64,000 nucleotides of DNA from Leifsonia sp. SCN 70-46. GTDB lineage: Bacteria; Actinomycetota; Actinomycetes; Actinomycetales; Microbacteriaceae. The notes under the pieces are model-generated. The model was not told the DNA's origin, did not search any database, and was given only the letters and a program-made list of their open reading frames with translations. The first letter of the stretch is position 1; every line of letters starts with the position of its first letter. The position numbers and the translations under genes are program-made. Of the stretch, positions 17,300 to 28,190 are shown one piece after another. Location: positions 1,243,559 to 1,307,558 of the forward strand of contig MEFY01000002.1 in NCBI GenBank assembly GCA_001725325.1, given 5' to 3'.

Positions 17300-19222
17300 T
17301 CAGCCTATCGAGCGCGCGGCCTGCAGCCGGGAGAACGCGACCATGGCGAGGCCGCTCAGGATGAGCAGGAGCGCGACGAGCGGCGGCTCGGGCTCGGGTG
17401 CCGTGCTTCCCGTGTCGGGCAGGAGCGGCACGGCCTCGAGGGCGCCCATGTCGATGATGTTGATGATGCGCGCGAAGCCGCGCTGGTCGGTCGCCGGGTA
17501 CAGGACGATCGCCGGGTTGCCGGCATCGATGACGGGGCTGCCGGGGGCGGGCAGGAGGGTCTTCGTCGATCCGCCGTTGTTCGCGAGCGTCCCGAGCTTC
17601 GGGTCGACGCCCGTGAGGTTGCCGGTGCCCGCGGCCAGCGCGGCATCGGTCACTGCATCCGTGGTGCCGATGAGGCTCCAGTCGATGATCGCCTGGCTTC
17701 CGGCCGTGGCCTCGATATCGGTCGCGGTGTTCTTTGCGACGATCGTGTGGCTCAGCAGGAACCGCACGGTGTCGGGCGACTGGATCGAGATGCCGCTCGG
17801 GCCGGTGCCCGTGTTGTCGGCGATGGTCGAGTGCGCGAAGACGTACACGGTGGGTTCGCCATTGCCCACGAGCGCGATGCCGCCGCTGCCGGCGGTGCCG
17901 ATGTTGCCCGCGATTGTCGTGCTCTCGAAAGCGATGACGCTCGAGGCCGAGGACTGCCCGGTGTCGATCGAGAACACCGCTGCACCGTCGTCGCCCGTGT
18001 TGTTAGAGATCGTCGAGTCCTTCACGGAGATGACCGGCTCAGTGGCGCTCCCGGTCGTCGTCCACGTGTAGATCGCGAGGCCGGCGCCCTGAGGCGCGGA
18101 GTTGCCGTCGATGGTGGTGCGGGTGATCTCCACGCCCTCGACAGGAGCGTTGAACCCCACCTGTGAGAGGTGGATACCGCCGCCCGCATCGTCCGCGGAG
18201 TTGCCGCTCACGACGGAGTCAGTGAGGGAGAACTTCGCGGTCGCGCCCAGGACGGCGGCCACGTAGATGCCGCCGCCGAGCCCACTTCCGCCACTCGAGG
18301 CGGTGTTGCCCGTGATGCGCGAGTTGGTGACGGCGACGGTGCCGCCGTTCACGAGGGTCGGCTGCATACCGGCACCGCCGAGGGAGAAGTTGTCGGTGAA
18401 GTCGGAGTCGTCGATGGTGACGGTGGCGCCGTCGGAGTAGAGGTTGAGCCCGCCGACCGCGGCTGACGCAGTCGGGTTGTTGCCGTCGAAGATGCAGCGC
18501 CTGATGTCGACGGTGGCGCCGTTGCCGGAGTAGAACCCGGCGCCGCCGCTCGCGTTGTGGCTGAAGTTGTTGTCGGTCAGGGTCACGGCGGAGCCTGCGA
18601 GGAAGTTGCCGTCGAGGCCTATCTCGTTGTCGTCGGACGTCGAGCCCGAGACTGAGATCGTCTGCGAGCCGGCCATGTCGATATGGATGCCGGCGAAGTC
18701 GTTGCGCAGGAAGGTCGAATCGGTCACCGTGAGGTCGCCGTCGACGATGTGGAGGCCGTCGCCACCGTTGTCGACCGAGTCCACGCCGATGATGGTGAGA
18801 TCGGAGTACTGGGAGACGATGCCGTTGTCGGGGAAGCCCGAGATGGTGAGGCGCGCGATCTCGATGTCCCAGCCCGGCAGCGTGCTCGCCTCGAAGCCTG
18901 AGCCCGCCCCCAGGAGGCTGCCGTCGATCGTGAGATCGGCCCTGTCCGGGCCGACGATCGTGATGTCGTCGGAGATGAGCGGCAGCGGGGTGGCGAGTGA
19001 GATGACCCACGGCGCGGCTCCCGACAGCGCAAACGTGATGACGTCGGCACCGGGGGTCGCGTTGGCGAGGGCGATGGCGTCGCGCAGCGTGTCGGGTCCG
19101 GCGTCGGCCGTGTCCATGACCGGGATCACCGTCGCCGACGCGGGCGCCGCGACCACGAGCACCCCGCCGAGACCCAGTCCGAGCGCGACGAGGCCCGCGA
19201 GGCTGCGGCGCAGAGCGGGCAT
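17300..19222 (-). CDS. Secreted right-handed beta-helix protein with LPXTG-like C-terminal anchor
   Basis: 640 aa. A signal peptide (GLVALGLGLGGVLVVAAPASA) precedes a long parallel beta-helix region. It starts with DAGPDTLRDAIALANATPGAD (the CSLREA-type opening) and contains many N-G-G / D-N-x-G turns. The C-terminus has LLPDTGS, a hydrophobic stretch and a short basic tail, so sortase anchoring to the wall is likely. Beta-helix proteins of this sort often bind or cleave polysaccharides, but no catalytic residues are recognisable. It lies between nagA and purU with no clear functional link. Confidence 0.8.
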   Translation of the reverse strand: MPALRRSLAGLVALGLGLGGVLVVAAPASATVIPVMDTADAGPDTLRDAIALANATPGADVITFALSGAAPWVISLATPLPLISDDITIVGPDRADLTIDGSLLGAGSGFEASTLPGWDIEIARLTISGFPDNGIVSQYSDLTIIGVDSVDNGGDGLHIVDGDLTVTDSTFLRNDFAGIHIDMAGSQTISVSGSTSDDNEIGLDGNFLAGSAVTLTDNNFSHNASGGAGFYSGNGATVDIRRCIFDGNNPTASAAVGGLNLYSDGATVTIDDSDFTDNFSLGGAGMQPTLVNGGTVAVTNSRITGNTASSGGSGLGGGIYVAAVLGATAKFSLTDSVVSGNSADDAGGGIHLSQVGFNAPVEGVEITRTTIDGNSAPQGAGLAIYTWTTTGSATEPVISVKDSTISNNTGDDGAAVFSIDTGQSSASSVIAFESTTIAGNIGTAGSGGIALVGNGEPTVYVFAHSTIADNTGTGPSGISIQSPDTVRFLLSHTIVAKNTATDIEATAGSQAIIDWSLIGTTDAVTDAALAAGTGNLTGVDPKLGTLANNGGSTKTLLPAPGSPVIDAGNPAIVLYPATDQRGFARIINIIDMGALEAVPLLPDTGSTAPEPEPPLVALLLILSGLAMVAFSRLQAARSIG

Positions 19223-19291
19223 GGGGCGTCCCTGGGTACGGGGGAGGTGGTAGCTCAGTGTACTGGCGCGGCGGGCGCGCGGGCATCCTCG

Positions 19292-20140
19292 TTACTTGAA
19301 GATGATGGTGCGCTCGCCGTCGAGCAGCACGCGGTTCTCGGCGAACCACTTCACGGCCTGCGTGAGCGTGCGCGACTCCTCGTCCTGGCCGATGGCCACG
19401 AGCTCCTGCCAGCTGCGCGAGTGGTCGACGCGCACGACGTTCTGCTCGATGATGGGGCCCTCGTCGAGGTCGCTCGTGACGAAGTGCGCCGTGGCCCCGA
19501 TGAGCTTCACGCCGCGCGCGTGCGCCTGCTTGTAGGGGTTGGCGCCCTTGAAGCCCGGCAGGAACGAGTGGTGGATGTTGATGGCCCTGCCCTCGAGCGC
19601 CGCGCACAGCTCGGGCGAGAGGATCTGCATGTACCGGGCGAGCACGACGAGCTCGATGTCGTGCTCCTCGACGACCTCGAGCACGCGCTGCTCGAACGCG
19701 AGCTTCTGGCCCGGGCTCGTGACCGGGTGCGTCTCGAACGGCACGTCGTAGAACGACGCGAGCCCCTCGAGGTCGGAGTGGTTCGAGAGCACGAGCGGCA
19801 GGTCGACCGAGAGCTGGCCGGCGCGCTGGCGGTAGAGGATGTCGTTGAGGCAGTGCCCGGCCTTCGACACGAGCACGAGCGTGCGCAACGGGCGGCCGAC
19901 CACGTCGAGCTGCCACTCCATGACGTACTTCTCGGTGACGGGGGCGAGCGCCGCCTCGAAGGCCTCGCGGGATGCCGACGACTCCACCTGCAGGCGCATG
20001 AAGAAGCGCCCCGTGTCGTCCGACGAGAACTGCTGCGACTCGGTGATGTTGCCCTCGGCCTGCACGATCGCACCGCTGATGGCGTGGACGATGCCCGGAC
20101 GGTCCTCGCAGACGAGGGTGAGGATCCAGTGCGTGGTCAC
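19292..20140 (-). CDS. purU: Formyltetrahydrofolate deformylase
   Basis: 282 aa from a GTG at 20140. It releases formate from 10-formyl-THF, balancing one-carbon units and supplying formate for PurT. An N-terminal ACT domain (LVCEDRPGIVHAISGAIV) precedes the formyltransferase domain with VLARYMQILSPELC, INIHHSFLPGFKGANPY and DLDEGPIIEQ, which include the catalytic Asn/His/Asp set. No ribosome-binding site is evident. The gene is divergent from the MFS gene with only 30 bp between starts, so leaderless transcription is plausible. It belongs with glyA-folD functionally. Confidence 0.93.
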   Translation of the reverse strand: MTTHWILTLVCEDRPGIVHAISGAIVQAEGNITESQQFSSDDTGRFFMRLQVESSASREAFEAALAPVTEKYVMEWQLDVVGRPLRTLVLVSKAGHCLNDILYRQRAGQLSVDLPLVLSNHSDLEGLASFYDVPFETHPVTSPGQKLAFEQRVLEVVEEHDIELVVLARYMQILSPELCAALEGRAINIHHSFLPGFKGANPYKQAHARGVKLIGATAHFVTSDLDEGPIIEQNVVRVDHSRSWQELVAIGQDEESRTLTQAVKWFAENRVLLDGERTIIFK

Positions 20141-20170
20141 GCTTAAAGAGTAGGGCTTAGGCTGAACCAG

Positions 20171-21373
20171 ATGAGCCAGGGCACCACCTCCAGCAAGCCG
20201 TTCCCCTGGACGGGGCTGTTCGTGCTCTCCGCCCTCATCTTCACGTCGGTCACGAGCGAGTTCCTGCCCACCGGCCTGCTGCCCGACATCGCGCGCGACC
20301 TCGACGTGAGCGAGTCGCAGGTCGGCCTGCTCATCACCGTCTTCGCCGCGACGGTCGTCGTGTCGGCGGCGCCGCTCACGGCGCTCACGCGGCGCTTCCC
20401 GCGCAAGTACCTCGTCATCGTCGTGCTCTTCGTCTTCATCGTCGCGAACGTGCTCGCGGCGCTCGCTCCGACGTACGAGCTGCTCGCCGGCGCGCGGATC
20501 CTCGGCGGCCTCGCCCACGGGCTGTTCTGGGCCGTCGTGGGCGGCTACACGGGCTACCTCGTGCCGAAGAAGCAGCTCGGCCGGGCCGTGGCCATCACGG
20601 CGGGCGGCGGCACCGCCGCGTTCATCCTCGGCGTCCCCGTCGGCACGGCGCTCGGCCACGCCGTCGGCTGGCGCCTCGCCTTCGCCGCGATAGCGGTCAT
20701 CATCCTCGCGCTCACGATCGTCGCGGCCCGCCTGCTGCCGCACGTGGACAACACCGTGACGCTCTCCACGGGCGAGATCGGGCTGCCGCTGCGCAAGGAC
20801 CGGTCGATCCCGAGTGTCGTGCTCGTGTGCCTCACGGTCATCCTCATCATGCTCGGGCACAACATCTTCTACACGTACATCGCGCCCTTCCTCATCTCGC
20901 CCGTGGGCGTGGACGCCTCGGCCATCGCGGGCGTGCTCTTCCTGTACGGCGGGGCCGGCGCCATCGGGCTCGCGCTCGCGGGCGTGCTAGCGGACAGGTT
21001 CCCGCGCGCCGGGCTCGTCGGCGCCATCGCCCTCGTGGCGCTCGCCGTGCTCGTGATCGCGCTCTTCCCCACGCAGCCCGTCATCGTCATCGGCACCATG
21101 GTGGTGTGGAGCATCGCGTTCGGCGGCGCCCCGGCCATGCTGCAGACGAGGATGCTCCAGGTCGCGTCCGCGCGCATCCGCGATGTCGCGTCCGCCTACC
21201 TCACGACCTCGTTCAACATCGCCATCGGCGGCGGGGCCGCGATCGGCGCGCTCCTGCTCGACCGCACGAGCATCCTCGTGCTGCCGTTCGTCGACGTGGC
21301 GATCACCCTCGCCGCCATCGTCGTGTTCCTCGTGGGCGACGCCATCGTGACGCGGAGGTTGCGCGCCCGCTAG
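20171..21373 (+). CDS. MFS transporter (DHA1 drug/sugar efflux type)
   Basis: 400 aa with twelve predicted transmembrane segments. The DHA1 features include TSEFLPTGLLPDIARDLDVSESQVGLLIT at the N-terminus (AraJ/chloramphenicol-exporter style), the motif-A-like TRRFPRKYLVIVV loop, and GGLAHGLFWAVVGGY (motif C region). The substrate is unknown; efflux of drugs or sugars is usual. It ends in a 4-base tail-to-tail overlap with the hexosaminidase gene. Confidence 0.85.
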   Translation: MSQGTTSSKPFPWTGLFVLSALIFTSVTSEFLPTGLLPDIARDLDVSESQVGLLITVFAATVVVSAAPLTALTRRFPRKYLVIVVLFVFIVANVLAALAPTYELLAGARILGGLAHGLFWAVVGGYTGYLVPKKQLGRAVAITAGGGTAAFILGVPVGTALGHAVGWRLAFAAIAVIILALTIVAARLLPHVDNTVTLSTGEIGLPLRKDRSIPSVVLVCLTVILIMLGHNIFYTYIAPFLISPVGVDASAIAGVLFLYGGAGAIGLALAGVLADRFPRAGLVGAIALVALAVLVIALFPTQPVIVIGTMVVWSIAFGGAPAMLQTRMLQVASARIRDVASAYLTTSFNIAIGGGAAIGALLLDRTSILVLPFVDVAITLAAIVVFLVGDAIVTRRLRAR

Positions 21374-22743
21374 TGCGTTCCGGGGAATCCCAGGTAGTGG
21401 TTGATCCCCCGCGAGTCGAGGAACGCCACGAACGCGTCGAGCTTCGGCGAGAACTCGGCGAAGTCGCGCTCGCGACGCGGCGACCAGGCGATCTCGGCGA
21501 TCGACGCGATCCGGGGGAACGCCATGTACTCGACGTCCTGGATGTCGGCGAGCGTCTCGGTCCACATCGGCGCCTCGACGCCGAGCAGCTGCTCCTCGCC
21601 GACGCCCGGCACGATGTCGGCCGGGTCCCACTCGTACGACTGCGGGATCGACGTCGGCCCCGCCCACTGCAGCCCGAGCTCGGTGAGCGCGTCGTACTTC
21701 TGGTCGAGATAGGCGACGTTGGCGGGCGACATGATCACCCTGCCGCCCTGCTGCACGAACGACAGGGTGTGCTCGGCGGCGCCGTCCTGCGGCGTGGTGT
21801 AGCTCCAGTACTGGCCGACGGTGCCGGCGGGCAGCTCGCCGCTGCGGCCCATCTCGTGCCACCCGATGAGCGTCTTGCCGTACGCCGCGGCGATGGCCGT
21901 CGCGCGGCCGATGAAGTAGAGGAAGTCGTCGTCCGTGGTCGAGAGCGACTCGTCGCCGCCGAGGTGCAGGTACGGGCCCGGGGTCATCGCGGCGACCTCG
22001 CGCACGACGTCGTCCACGAACTCGTAGGTCTTCTCGCTGCGGATGGCGAGCGAGCTGAAGCCCACCTCGATGCCCTCGTACGGCTCCACGGGGATGTCGC
22101 TCAGCTCGGGGTAGGCCACCGACGCCGCGTTCGTGTGGCCGGGCATGTCGATCTCGGGCACGACCGTGATGAAGCGGGATGCCGCGTACTCGACGATCTC
22201 GGCGTACTGCTGCTTCGTGTAGAAGCCGCCGCCGCGCCCGCCGATCTCGGTGGTCGCACCGGCCCTCGTGAGCTCGGGCCACGAGTCGATCTGGAGGCGC
22301 CAGCCCTGGTCGTCGGTGAGGTGCAGGTGCAGGTAGCTGAACTTGAGCAGCGCGATGTCGTCGATGTAGCGCTTGACGTCCTCGACGCCGAAGAAGTGGC
22401 GGGCGACGTCGAGCATGGCACCGCGGTAGGCGAAGCGGGGGGCGTCCTCGATGCTCACGAAGGGCACGCGGCCGTCGACCGTGAGCTGCAGGAGGGTCTG
22501 GCGCGCGTGGAAGACACCGGCGTCGTCGGACGCGGCGATGCGGATGCCCGCGCCGTCGACCTCGAGCGTGTAGCCCTCCGCGGCGATCGAGGCGTCGGTG
22601 GCGACCTCGGGCTCCGCGAGATCTCGCCACCCGTCGTGCACCGCGAGGGAGACGGGGGAGGGGATCACTGTCGGCACGGCCTCATCCTTCACTGGTGCGC
22701 ATCCCGCGAGCAGCACGACGAGCGCTACGAGCAGCAGCCTCAT
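21370..22743 (-). CDS. GH20 beta-N-acetylhexosaminidase lipoprotein
   Basis: 457 aa. A lipoprotein signal (LLLVALVVLLAGC) is followed by a GH20 N-terminal domain and a TIM barrel. Landmarks are YRGAMLDVARHFF, LHLTDDQGWRLQI, EIDMPGHTNAA and the catalytic Asp-Glu pair in HLGGDESLST near residue 270. It trims terminal GlcNAc from chito-oligosaccharides outside the cell. This supplies substrate to the amino-sugar ABC importer encoded 10 kb upstream. The promoter region carries an imperfect palindrome at 22761-22775. Confidence 0.93.
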   Translation of the reverse strand: MRLLLVALVVLLAGCAPVKDEAVPTVIPSPVSLAVHDGWRDLAEPEVATDASIAAEGYTLEVDGAGIRIAASDDAGVFHARQTLLQLTVDGRVPFVSIEDAPRFAYRGAMLDVARHFFGVEDVKRYIDDIALLKFSYLHLHLTDDQGWRLQIDSWPELTRAGATTEIGGRGGGFYTKQQYAEIVEYAASRFITVVPEIDMPGHTNAASVAYPELSDIPVEPYEGIEVGFSSLAIRSEKTYEFVDDVVREVAAMTPGPYLHLGGDESLSTTDDDFLYFIGRATAIAAAYGKTLIGWHEMGRSGELPAGTVGQYWSYTTPQDGAAEHTLSFVQQGGRVIMSPANVAYLDQKYDALTELGLQWAGPTSIPQSYEWDPADIVPGVGEEQLLGVEAPMWTETLADIQDVEYMAFPRIASIAEIAWSPRRERDFAEFSPKLDAFVAFLDSRGINHYLGFPGTH

Positions 22744-22760
22744 CGCCGCCTCCGGGGTTT

Positions 22761-22775
22761 GTCAGGAGTCCTAAC
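22761..22775 (-). promoter_or_regulatory. Palindromic operator candidate upstream of the hexosaminidase gene
   Basis: On the minus strand GTTAGGA-C-TCCTGAC: two 7-base arms matching at 6 of 7 positions, 18 bp upstream of the ATG. It could be a ROK-regulator site, but it does not match the operator at 10014-10040, so the regulator is unknown. Confidence 0.4.
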
Positions 22776-22814
22776 TAATTGCTGTGCCCATTCTGCCAGA
22801 TACACTGTTCCTGT

Positions 22815-22886
22815 CGCGACTGGCGTTGAGATGGGCAACCATCGGGGAGCGGCAATCTCCACCTCAGTGGGCCGTACGCCTGGGCC
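22815..22886 (+). promoter_or_regulatory. ZTP riboswitch (pfl motif) upstream of glyA
   Basis: The conserved 5' half CGCGACUGGCG, a small hairpin AUGGGCAACCAU followed by CGGGGAGC, and the conserved 3' element GCCGUACGCCUGGGC are in the order and spacing of the pfl RNA. CUGGCG and CGCC can pair across. It lies 49 bp before glyA. ZTP accumulates when 10-formyl-THF is short, and the riboswitch then turns on one-carbon genes such as glyA and folD, exactly the two genes that follow. Confidence 0.9.
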
Positions 22887-22934
22887 CACCGGATACCGTT
22901 AGTCCTATCCGCCGAGTGTGTTGAGGAGCGTCCC

Positions 22935-24218
22935 ATGTCCGGTTTCACCGCCCCCCTGTCCGAGGTCGATCCCGAGATCGCCGCCGTGCTCGAGCAGGAG
23001 CTCGGCCGCCAGCGCGGAACCCTCGAGATGATCGCCTCCGAGAACTTCGTGCCGCGCGCCGTGCTCGAGGCCCAGGGCTCCGTGCTCACCAACAAGTACG
23101 CCGAGGGATACCCGGGCCGCCGCTACTACGGCGGCTGCGAGTTCGTCGACGTCGCCGAGTCGCTCGCCATCTCGCGCGCGAAGGAGCTCTTCGGCGCCGC
23201 CTATGCGAACGTGCAGCCGCACTCGGGCGCCTCCGCCAACGCCGCCGTGCTCTCGGCGATCGCCGAGCCCGGCGACCGCATCCTGGGCCTCGAGCTCGCG
23301 CACGGCGGCCACCTCACGCACGGCATGAAGCTCAACTTCTCCGGCAAGCTCTACGAGGCACATGCCTACGGCGTCGACCCCGAGACGTTCCTCGTCGACA
23401 TGGACGTCGTGCGCGCCAAGGCCCTCGAGGTCAAGCCGCACGTGCTCATCGCCGGCTGGTCGGCCTACCCCCGCCAGCTCGACTTCGCGGCGTTCCGCGC
23501 GATCGCCGACGAGGTGGGCGCCAAGCTGTGGGTCGACATGGCGCACTTCGCGGGCCTCGTGGCCGCGGGCCTGCACCCGTCGCCCGTTCCCTTCGCCGAC
23601 GTCACGAGCTCGACCGTGCACAAGACGATCGGCGGACCCCGCTCGGGCTTCATCCTCACCAACGACCTCGAGCTGCAGAAGAAGATCAACTCCAACGTCT
23701 TCCCCGGCCAGCAGGGCGGTCCCCTCATGCACGTCATCGCGGCCAAGGCGACGGCGTTCAAGCTCGCGGGCGAGCCCGAGTTCAAAGACCGCCAGGAGCG
23801 CACGCTGCGCGGCGCGCGCATCCTCGCCGAGCGCCTCACCGCGGCAGACGCGACCGGCGCCGGCATCGACGTGCTCACGGGCGGCACCGACGTGCACCTC
23901 GTGCTCGTCGACCTGCGTAACGCCGCGATCCACGGCCAGGACGCTGAGGACGTGCTGCACTCCGTGGGCATCACGGTCAACCGCAACTCCGTGCCGTTCG
24001 ACCCGCGCCCGCCGATGACCCCGTCGGGTGTGCGCATCGGCACGCCCGCGCTCGCGACGCGCGGCTTCGGCGACGCCGAGTTCACGGAGGTCGCCGACAT
24101 CATCGCGCTCGCCCTGCAGCCGAACCCGGATGTCGCGGCCCTCCGCCAGCGCGTGCTCACCCTCGCCGACGGCTTCCCGCTCTACCCGGGCCTCACGTCG
24201 CCGGGGTCCTGGAACTGA
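22935..24218 (+). CDS. glyA: Serine hydroxymethyltransferase
   Basis: 427 aa. It interconverts serine plus THF and glycine plus 5,10-methylene-THF with PLP. Motifs are [53 protein letters not shown] and the PLP-lysine segment [16 protein letters not shown] near residue 235. TTGAGGAGCG provides the ribosome-binding site. Its stop overlaps the folD start as TGATG. It is controlled by the ZTP riboswitch upstream. Confidence 0.97.
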   Translation: MSGFTAPLSEVDPEIAAVLEQELGRQRGTLEMIASENFVPRAVLEAQGSVLTNKYAEGYPGRRYYGGCEFVDVAESLAISRAKELFGAAYANVQPHSGASANAAVLSAIAEPGDRILGLELAHGGHLTHGMKLNFSGKLYEAHAYGVDPETFLVDMDVVRAKALEVKPHVLIAGWSAYPRQLDFAAFRAIADEVGAKLWVDMAHFAGLVAAGLHPSPVPFADVTSSTVHKTIGGPRSGFILTNDLELQKKINSNVFPGQQGGPLMHVIAAKATAFKLAGEPEFKDRQERTLRGARILAERLTAADATGAGIDVLTGGTDVHLVLVDLRNAAIHGQDAEDVLHSVGITVNRNSVPFDPRPPMTPSGVRIGTPALATRGFGDAEFTEVADIIALALQPNPDVAALRQRVLTLADGFPLYPGLTSPGSWN

Positions 24219-25093
24219 TGACGGCGACAGTCCTCGACGGCGTCGCGACCGCGTCCGCCGTGAAGGCCGAGCTGGCCGACCGCATCACCGCCCTCAAGGC
24301 GCGCGGCATCACGCCCGGGCTCGGCACGCTCCTGGTGGGCGACGACCCCGGATCGATCTCGTACGTCGCGGGCAAGCACCGCGACTGCGCCGAGGTGGGC
24401 ATCGAGTCGATCCGCGTCGACCTGCCCGCCGATGCCACGAGCGAGCAGATCGAGGAGGCCATCCGCGGCCTCAACGCGAACCCCGCGGTCACGGGCTACA
24501 TCATCCAGCTGCCGCTGCCCGAGGGCCATGACGAGAACGCCATGCTCGAGCTCATGGACCCCGACAAGGATGCCGACGGCCTCCACCCCACGAACCTCGG
24601 CCGCCTCGTGCTCGGGGTCGGCGGGCAGATCGACTCGCCGCTGCCGTGCACCCCGGCGGGGATCGTGGAGATGCTGCAGCGCTACGACGTGCCCATCGCG
24701 GGCCGCCACGTCGTCGTCATCGGGCGCGGGCTCACGGTCGGGCGTCCGCTCGGCCTGCTGCTCACGCGCAAGGGCCTCGACGCGACGGTGACCCTCACGC
24801 ACTCGCGCACGCAGGACCTCGAGTCGTACGTGCGCCGCGCGGACATCCTCGTCGCCGCGGTCGGCGTCGCGGGCCTCGTGAAGCCCGAGTGGGTCAAGCC
24901 CGGGGCCGCCGTGCTCGACGTGGGCATCACGCGCGTCGTGAACCCCGAGACGGGCAAGGCGCGTCTCGTGGGCGACGTCGACCCCGCGGCCGGCGAGGTG
25001 GCGGGGTACCTGTCGCCCGTGCCGGGCGGCGTGGGGCCGATGACGCGCGCGATGCTCCTCAAGAACGTGGTCGACGCGGCCGAGCGCGGCTAG
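24218..25093 (+). CDS. folD: Bifunctional methylene-THF dehydrogenase / methenyl-THF cyclohydrolase
   Basis: 291 aa. It converts 5,10-methylene-THF to 10-formyl-THF in two steps, using NADP. The catalytic Lys is in [15 protein letters not shown], the folate site in [12 protein letters not shown], and the nucleotide site is [13 protein letters not shown]. The C-terminal [14 protein letters not shown] matches the family end. The ATG overlaps the glyA stop by one base, so the two genes are coupled and share the ZTP riboswitch. Confidence 0.96.
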   Translation: MTATVLDGVATASAVKAELADRITALKARGITPGLGTLLVGDDPGSISYVAGKHRDCAEVGIESIRVDLPADATSEQIEEAIRGLNANPAVTGYIIQLPLPEGHDENAMLELMDPDKDADGLHPTNLGRLVLGVGGQIDSPLPCTPAGIVEMLQRYDVPIAGRHVVVIGRGLTVGRPLGLLLTRKGLDATVTLTHSRTQDLESYVRRADILVAAVGVAGLVKPEWVKPGAAVLDVGITRVVNPETGKARLVGDVDPAAGEVAGYLSPVPGGVGPMTRAMLLKNVVDAAERG

Positions 25094-25821
25094 ACGCCCG
25101 CCGGGTTCAGCTCGCACGCGTTGGGCTGGCCGACGACGCTCGTCGCCCAGCGCTCGGCGTTGGTGCTGAGCGAGCGCGCGAGCGGCGTGACGACGACCGT
25201 GCAGTCGCTGATCTGCGTGTAGCGCGGGTCGAGCACGTCGGTGCCCGCCTCCGTCGCGATGCCGAAGCCGTACGTGATGGTGCCCCAGCCCTCCGCGGAG
25301 TCGGGCGAGCCGCCCGCGGGCACGGGGGTGACGGCGCGGATCGTCGCGGGCACGAGGGCCTGCACGCTCGCGCAGTACGCCTGGAACGGCGTGTAGTCGC
25401 CCTGGTACACGGCGGTTCCGGCCATGCTCACGACGACCTGCCCCGTGGGGGCCCAGCGCTTGCCTCCCGTCGAGGTGTCGGTGACCGTGATGGTGCTCAC
25501 GAGGTAGTCGGGCGACGTGAACCGGCCGCGCCAGCCGTCGCACTCCTCGTCGAGCTGGGCCACGACGGCATCCTCGTCGTCGATGTCGGGCACGGGCGCG
25601 TAGACGACCTGCTCGACGCGCGCGGTCGCGCCGACGGGCGAGGTGATCGTCGCGGAGAGGGTGAAGAGGATGTCGCCCGCCACGGGCTCGGGGCTCACCG
25701 AGAAGGTGGGCGTGGGCGACGGCGACAGGGTCGGCGTGCTCGTGAGCGTGGGGACGGGCATGACCCCGCAGCCGGCCAGGGCGAGCACGGCGAGCGGGGC
25801 GACGACGTGAATGAGCCTCAT
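25090..25821 (-). CDS. Putative lipoprotein of unknown function
   Basis: 243 aa. A clear lipoprotein signal ([13 protein letters not shown]) is followed by a Pro/Thr/Ser linker and a domain of unknown function. The domain has several cysteines (ECDGWRG, AYCASVQ, SDCTVVV, NACEL) that could form disulfides outside the membrane. The ATG at 25821 was chosen over upstream starts because the signal peptide begins there. It overlaps the end of folD by 4 bp, tail to tail. No enzymatic motif was recognised. Confidence 0.7.
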   Translation of the reverse strand: MRLIHVVAPLAVLALAGCGVMPVPTLTSTPTLSPSPTPTFSVSPEPVAGDILFTLSATITSPVGATARVEQVVYAPVPDIDDEDAVVAQLDEECDGWRGRFTSPDYLVSTITVTDTSTGGKRWAPTGQVVVSMAGTAVYQGDYTPFQAYCASVQALVPATIRAVTPVPAGGSPDSAEGWGTITYGFGIATEAGTDVLDPRYTQISDCTVVVTPLARSLSTNAERWATSVVGQPNACELNPAGV

Positions 25822-25849
25822 GGGGCGACGATACCAATACGCTTGTCGT

Positions 25850-25937
25850 GTGAGTGCGAGGAAGCGGTTCCCCTGGGCGAGGCTCTGGGCAGGCATCGGC
25901 ACGCTCGTGGCCGTCGTCCTGGCCGTGGCGTTCGTGC

Positions 25938-25954
<17 letters not shown>
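25850..25954 (+). CDS. Small single-pass membrane protein (34 aa)
   Basis: A short frame from a GTG, 28 bp downstream of the divergent lipoprotein start. A basic N-terminus (SARKRFPWARLW) precedes one hydrophobic helix (GIGTLVAVVLAVAFVLKVLV) that runs to the stop. There is no Shine-Dalgarno sequence; ATACCAATAC lies upstream, so leaderless expression is possible. Positive-inside topology and composition look like a real membrane miniprotein. It could also be chance; the end overlaps the convergent galK by 17 bp. Confidence 0.45.
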
Positions 25955-27036
<1,082 letters not shown>

Positions 27037-27044
<8 letters not shown>

Positions 27045-28125
27045 GTGCTATCCCTTCCCGGATGAACTGCGCGGCGTGCTCCGGGGGGATGTCGCCGATC
27101 CATGCCCCCATCGCGCTCTCCGAGCCCGCGAGGTACTTCAGCTTAGATTCCGCGCGCCGCGGCGACGTCACCTGCAGCATGAGCCTGATGTCGTCGCGCG
27201 AGTCTACGACGGGCGCCTGGTGCCACGCCGCGATGTACGGGGTGGGGGTGCCGTAGAGGGCGTCGATGCCGCGCAGCAGCCGCAGGTAGAGGCCCGCGAG
27301 CTCGTCGCGCTCTGCGCCGTGCGTCGCGGCGAAGTCGGGGATGTGGCGGTGCGGCAGCATGTGCACCTCGAGGGGCCAGCGCGCCGCGAACGGCACGTAG
27401 GCGGTCCAGTGCTCGCCCGACAGCACGACGCGCTCCGAGCCGCGCTCGAACTCGAGGATGTCTGCGAACAGGTTCGGCCCGTACTCCTCGATCGACGCGA
27501 TGAGCCGCTGCGTGCGCGGGGTCACGTAGGGGTAGCTGTAGATCTGCCCGTGCGGGTGGTGGAGCGTGACGCCGATCGCCTCGCCGCGGTTCTCGAACAC
27601 GAACACCTGTCGCACGCCGGGCAGCGCGGAGAGGATGCCCGTGCGGTCGGCCCACGCCTCGATGACCGTGCGCGCGCGCGACTCGCTCAGCGACCCGAAC
27701 GACCCCTCGTGCTCGGGGCTGAAGCACACCACTTCGCACCGGCCGTGCGAGGGCGCCGTGCGACCGAGGCCGAGCCCGGAGAGGTCGAGCCCGCCGAGCG
27801 CGGGGCCGAACGACGGCGACCGGTTCTCGAACACGGCGACGTCGTAGTTGCTCGGCACCTCCGACGGGTTGGCGGGCGTCGCGGGCGCGAGGGGATCCTG
27901 GTCGGCGGGCGGGAGGAACGCGCGGTTCTGCCGCGCGGCGGCTATCGAGATCCACTCGCCCGTGAGGGGATCCTGCCGCATGGTCGCGGTCTCGGGGCGC
28001 GGGTCGAGGTGGCGTTCGTCGACGGCGCGCTCGGCGGGCAGCGCGCTGTCGGCGTCGTCGTAGTAGACGAGCTCGCGCCCGTCGGCGAGCGTCGTGGCGT
28101 GCTTGGTGATCCCGGCCGTGAGCAT
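27037..28125 (-). CDS. galT: Galactose-1-phosphate uridylyltransferase
   Basis: 362 aa. It exchanges UMP between UDP-glucose and galactose-1-phosphate. The HIT-like active site HHPHGQIYSYPYVTP near residue 170 carries the nucleophilic His. MRQDPLTGEWISIAAARQNR and NYDVAVFENRSPSF are family hallmarks, and EVHMLPHRHIPDF matches the metal site. The ATG at 28125 lies 18 bp from the start of the divergent DeoR-type regulator, so both promoters overlap. Confidence 0.94.
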
Positions 28126-28190
28126 GGCATTACGATAACGAAAGTGGAGGTTTCGAATACGAAGGAATTCGTAAGCGCAGAGCCCCGCCG
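28126..28190. promoter_or_regulatory. Divergent galT/DeoR-regulator promoter region with repeated TACGA-type half sites
   Basis: Only 18 bp separate the two starts. The stretch includes TTACGA (28130-28135) and its complement TCGTAA downstream, AACGAAA paired with TTTCGAA, and TACGA direct repeats. Such clustered half-sites are usual for DeoR-family repressors, here probably the product of the rightward gene. The operator appears to extend into its coding start. Confidence 0.45.
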
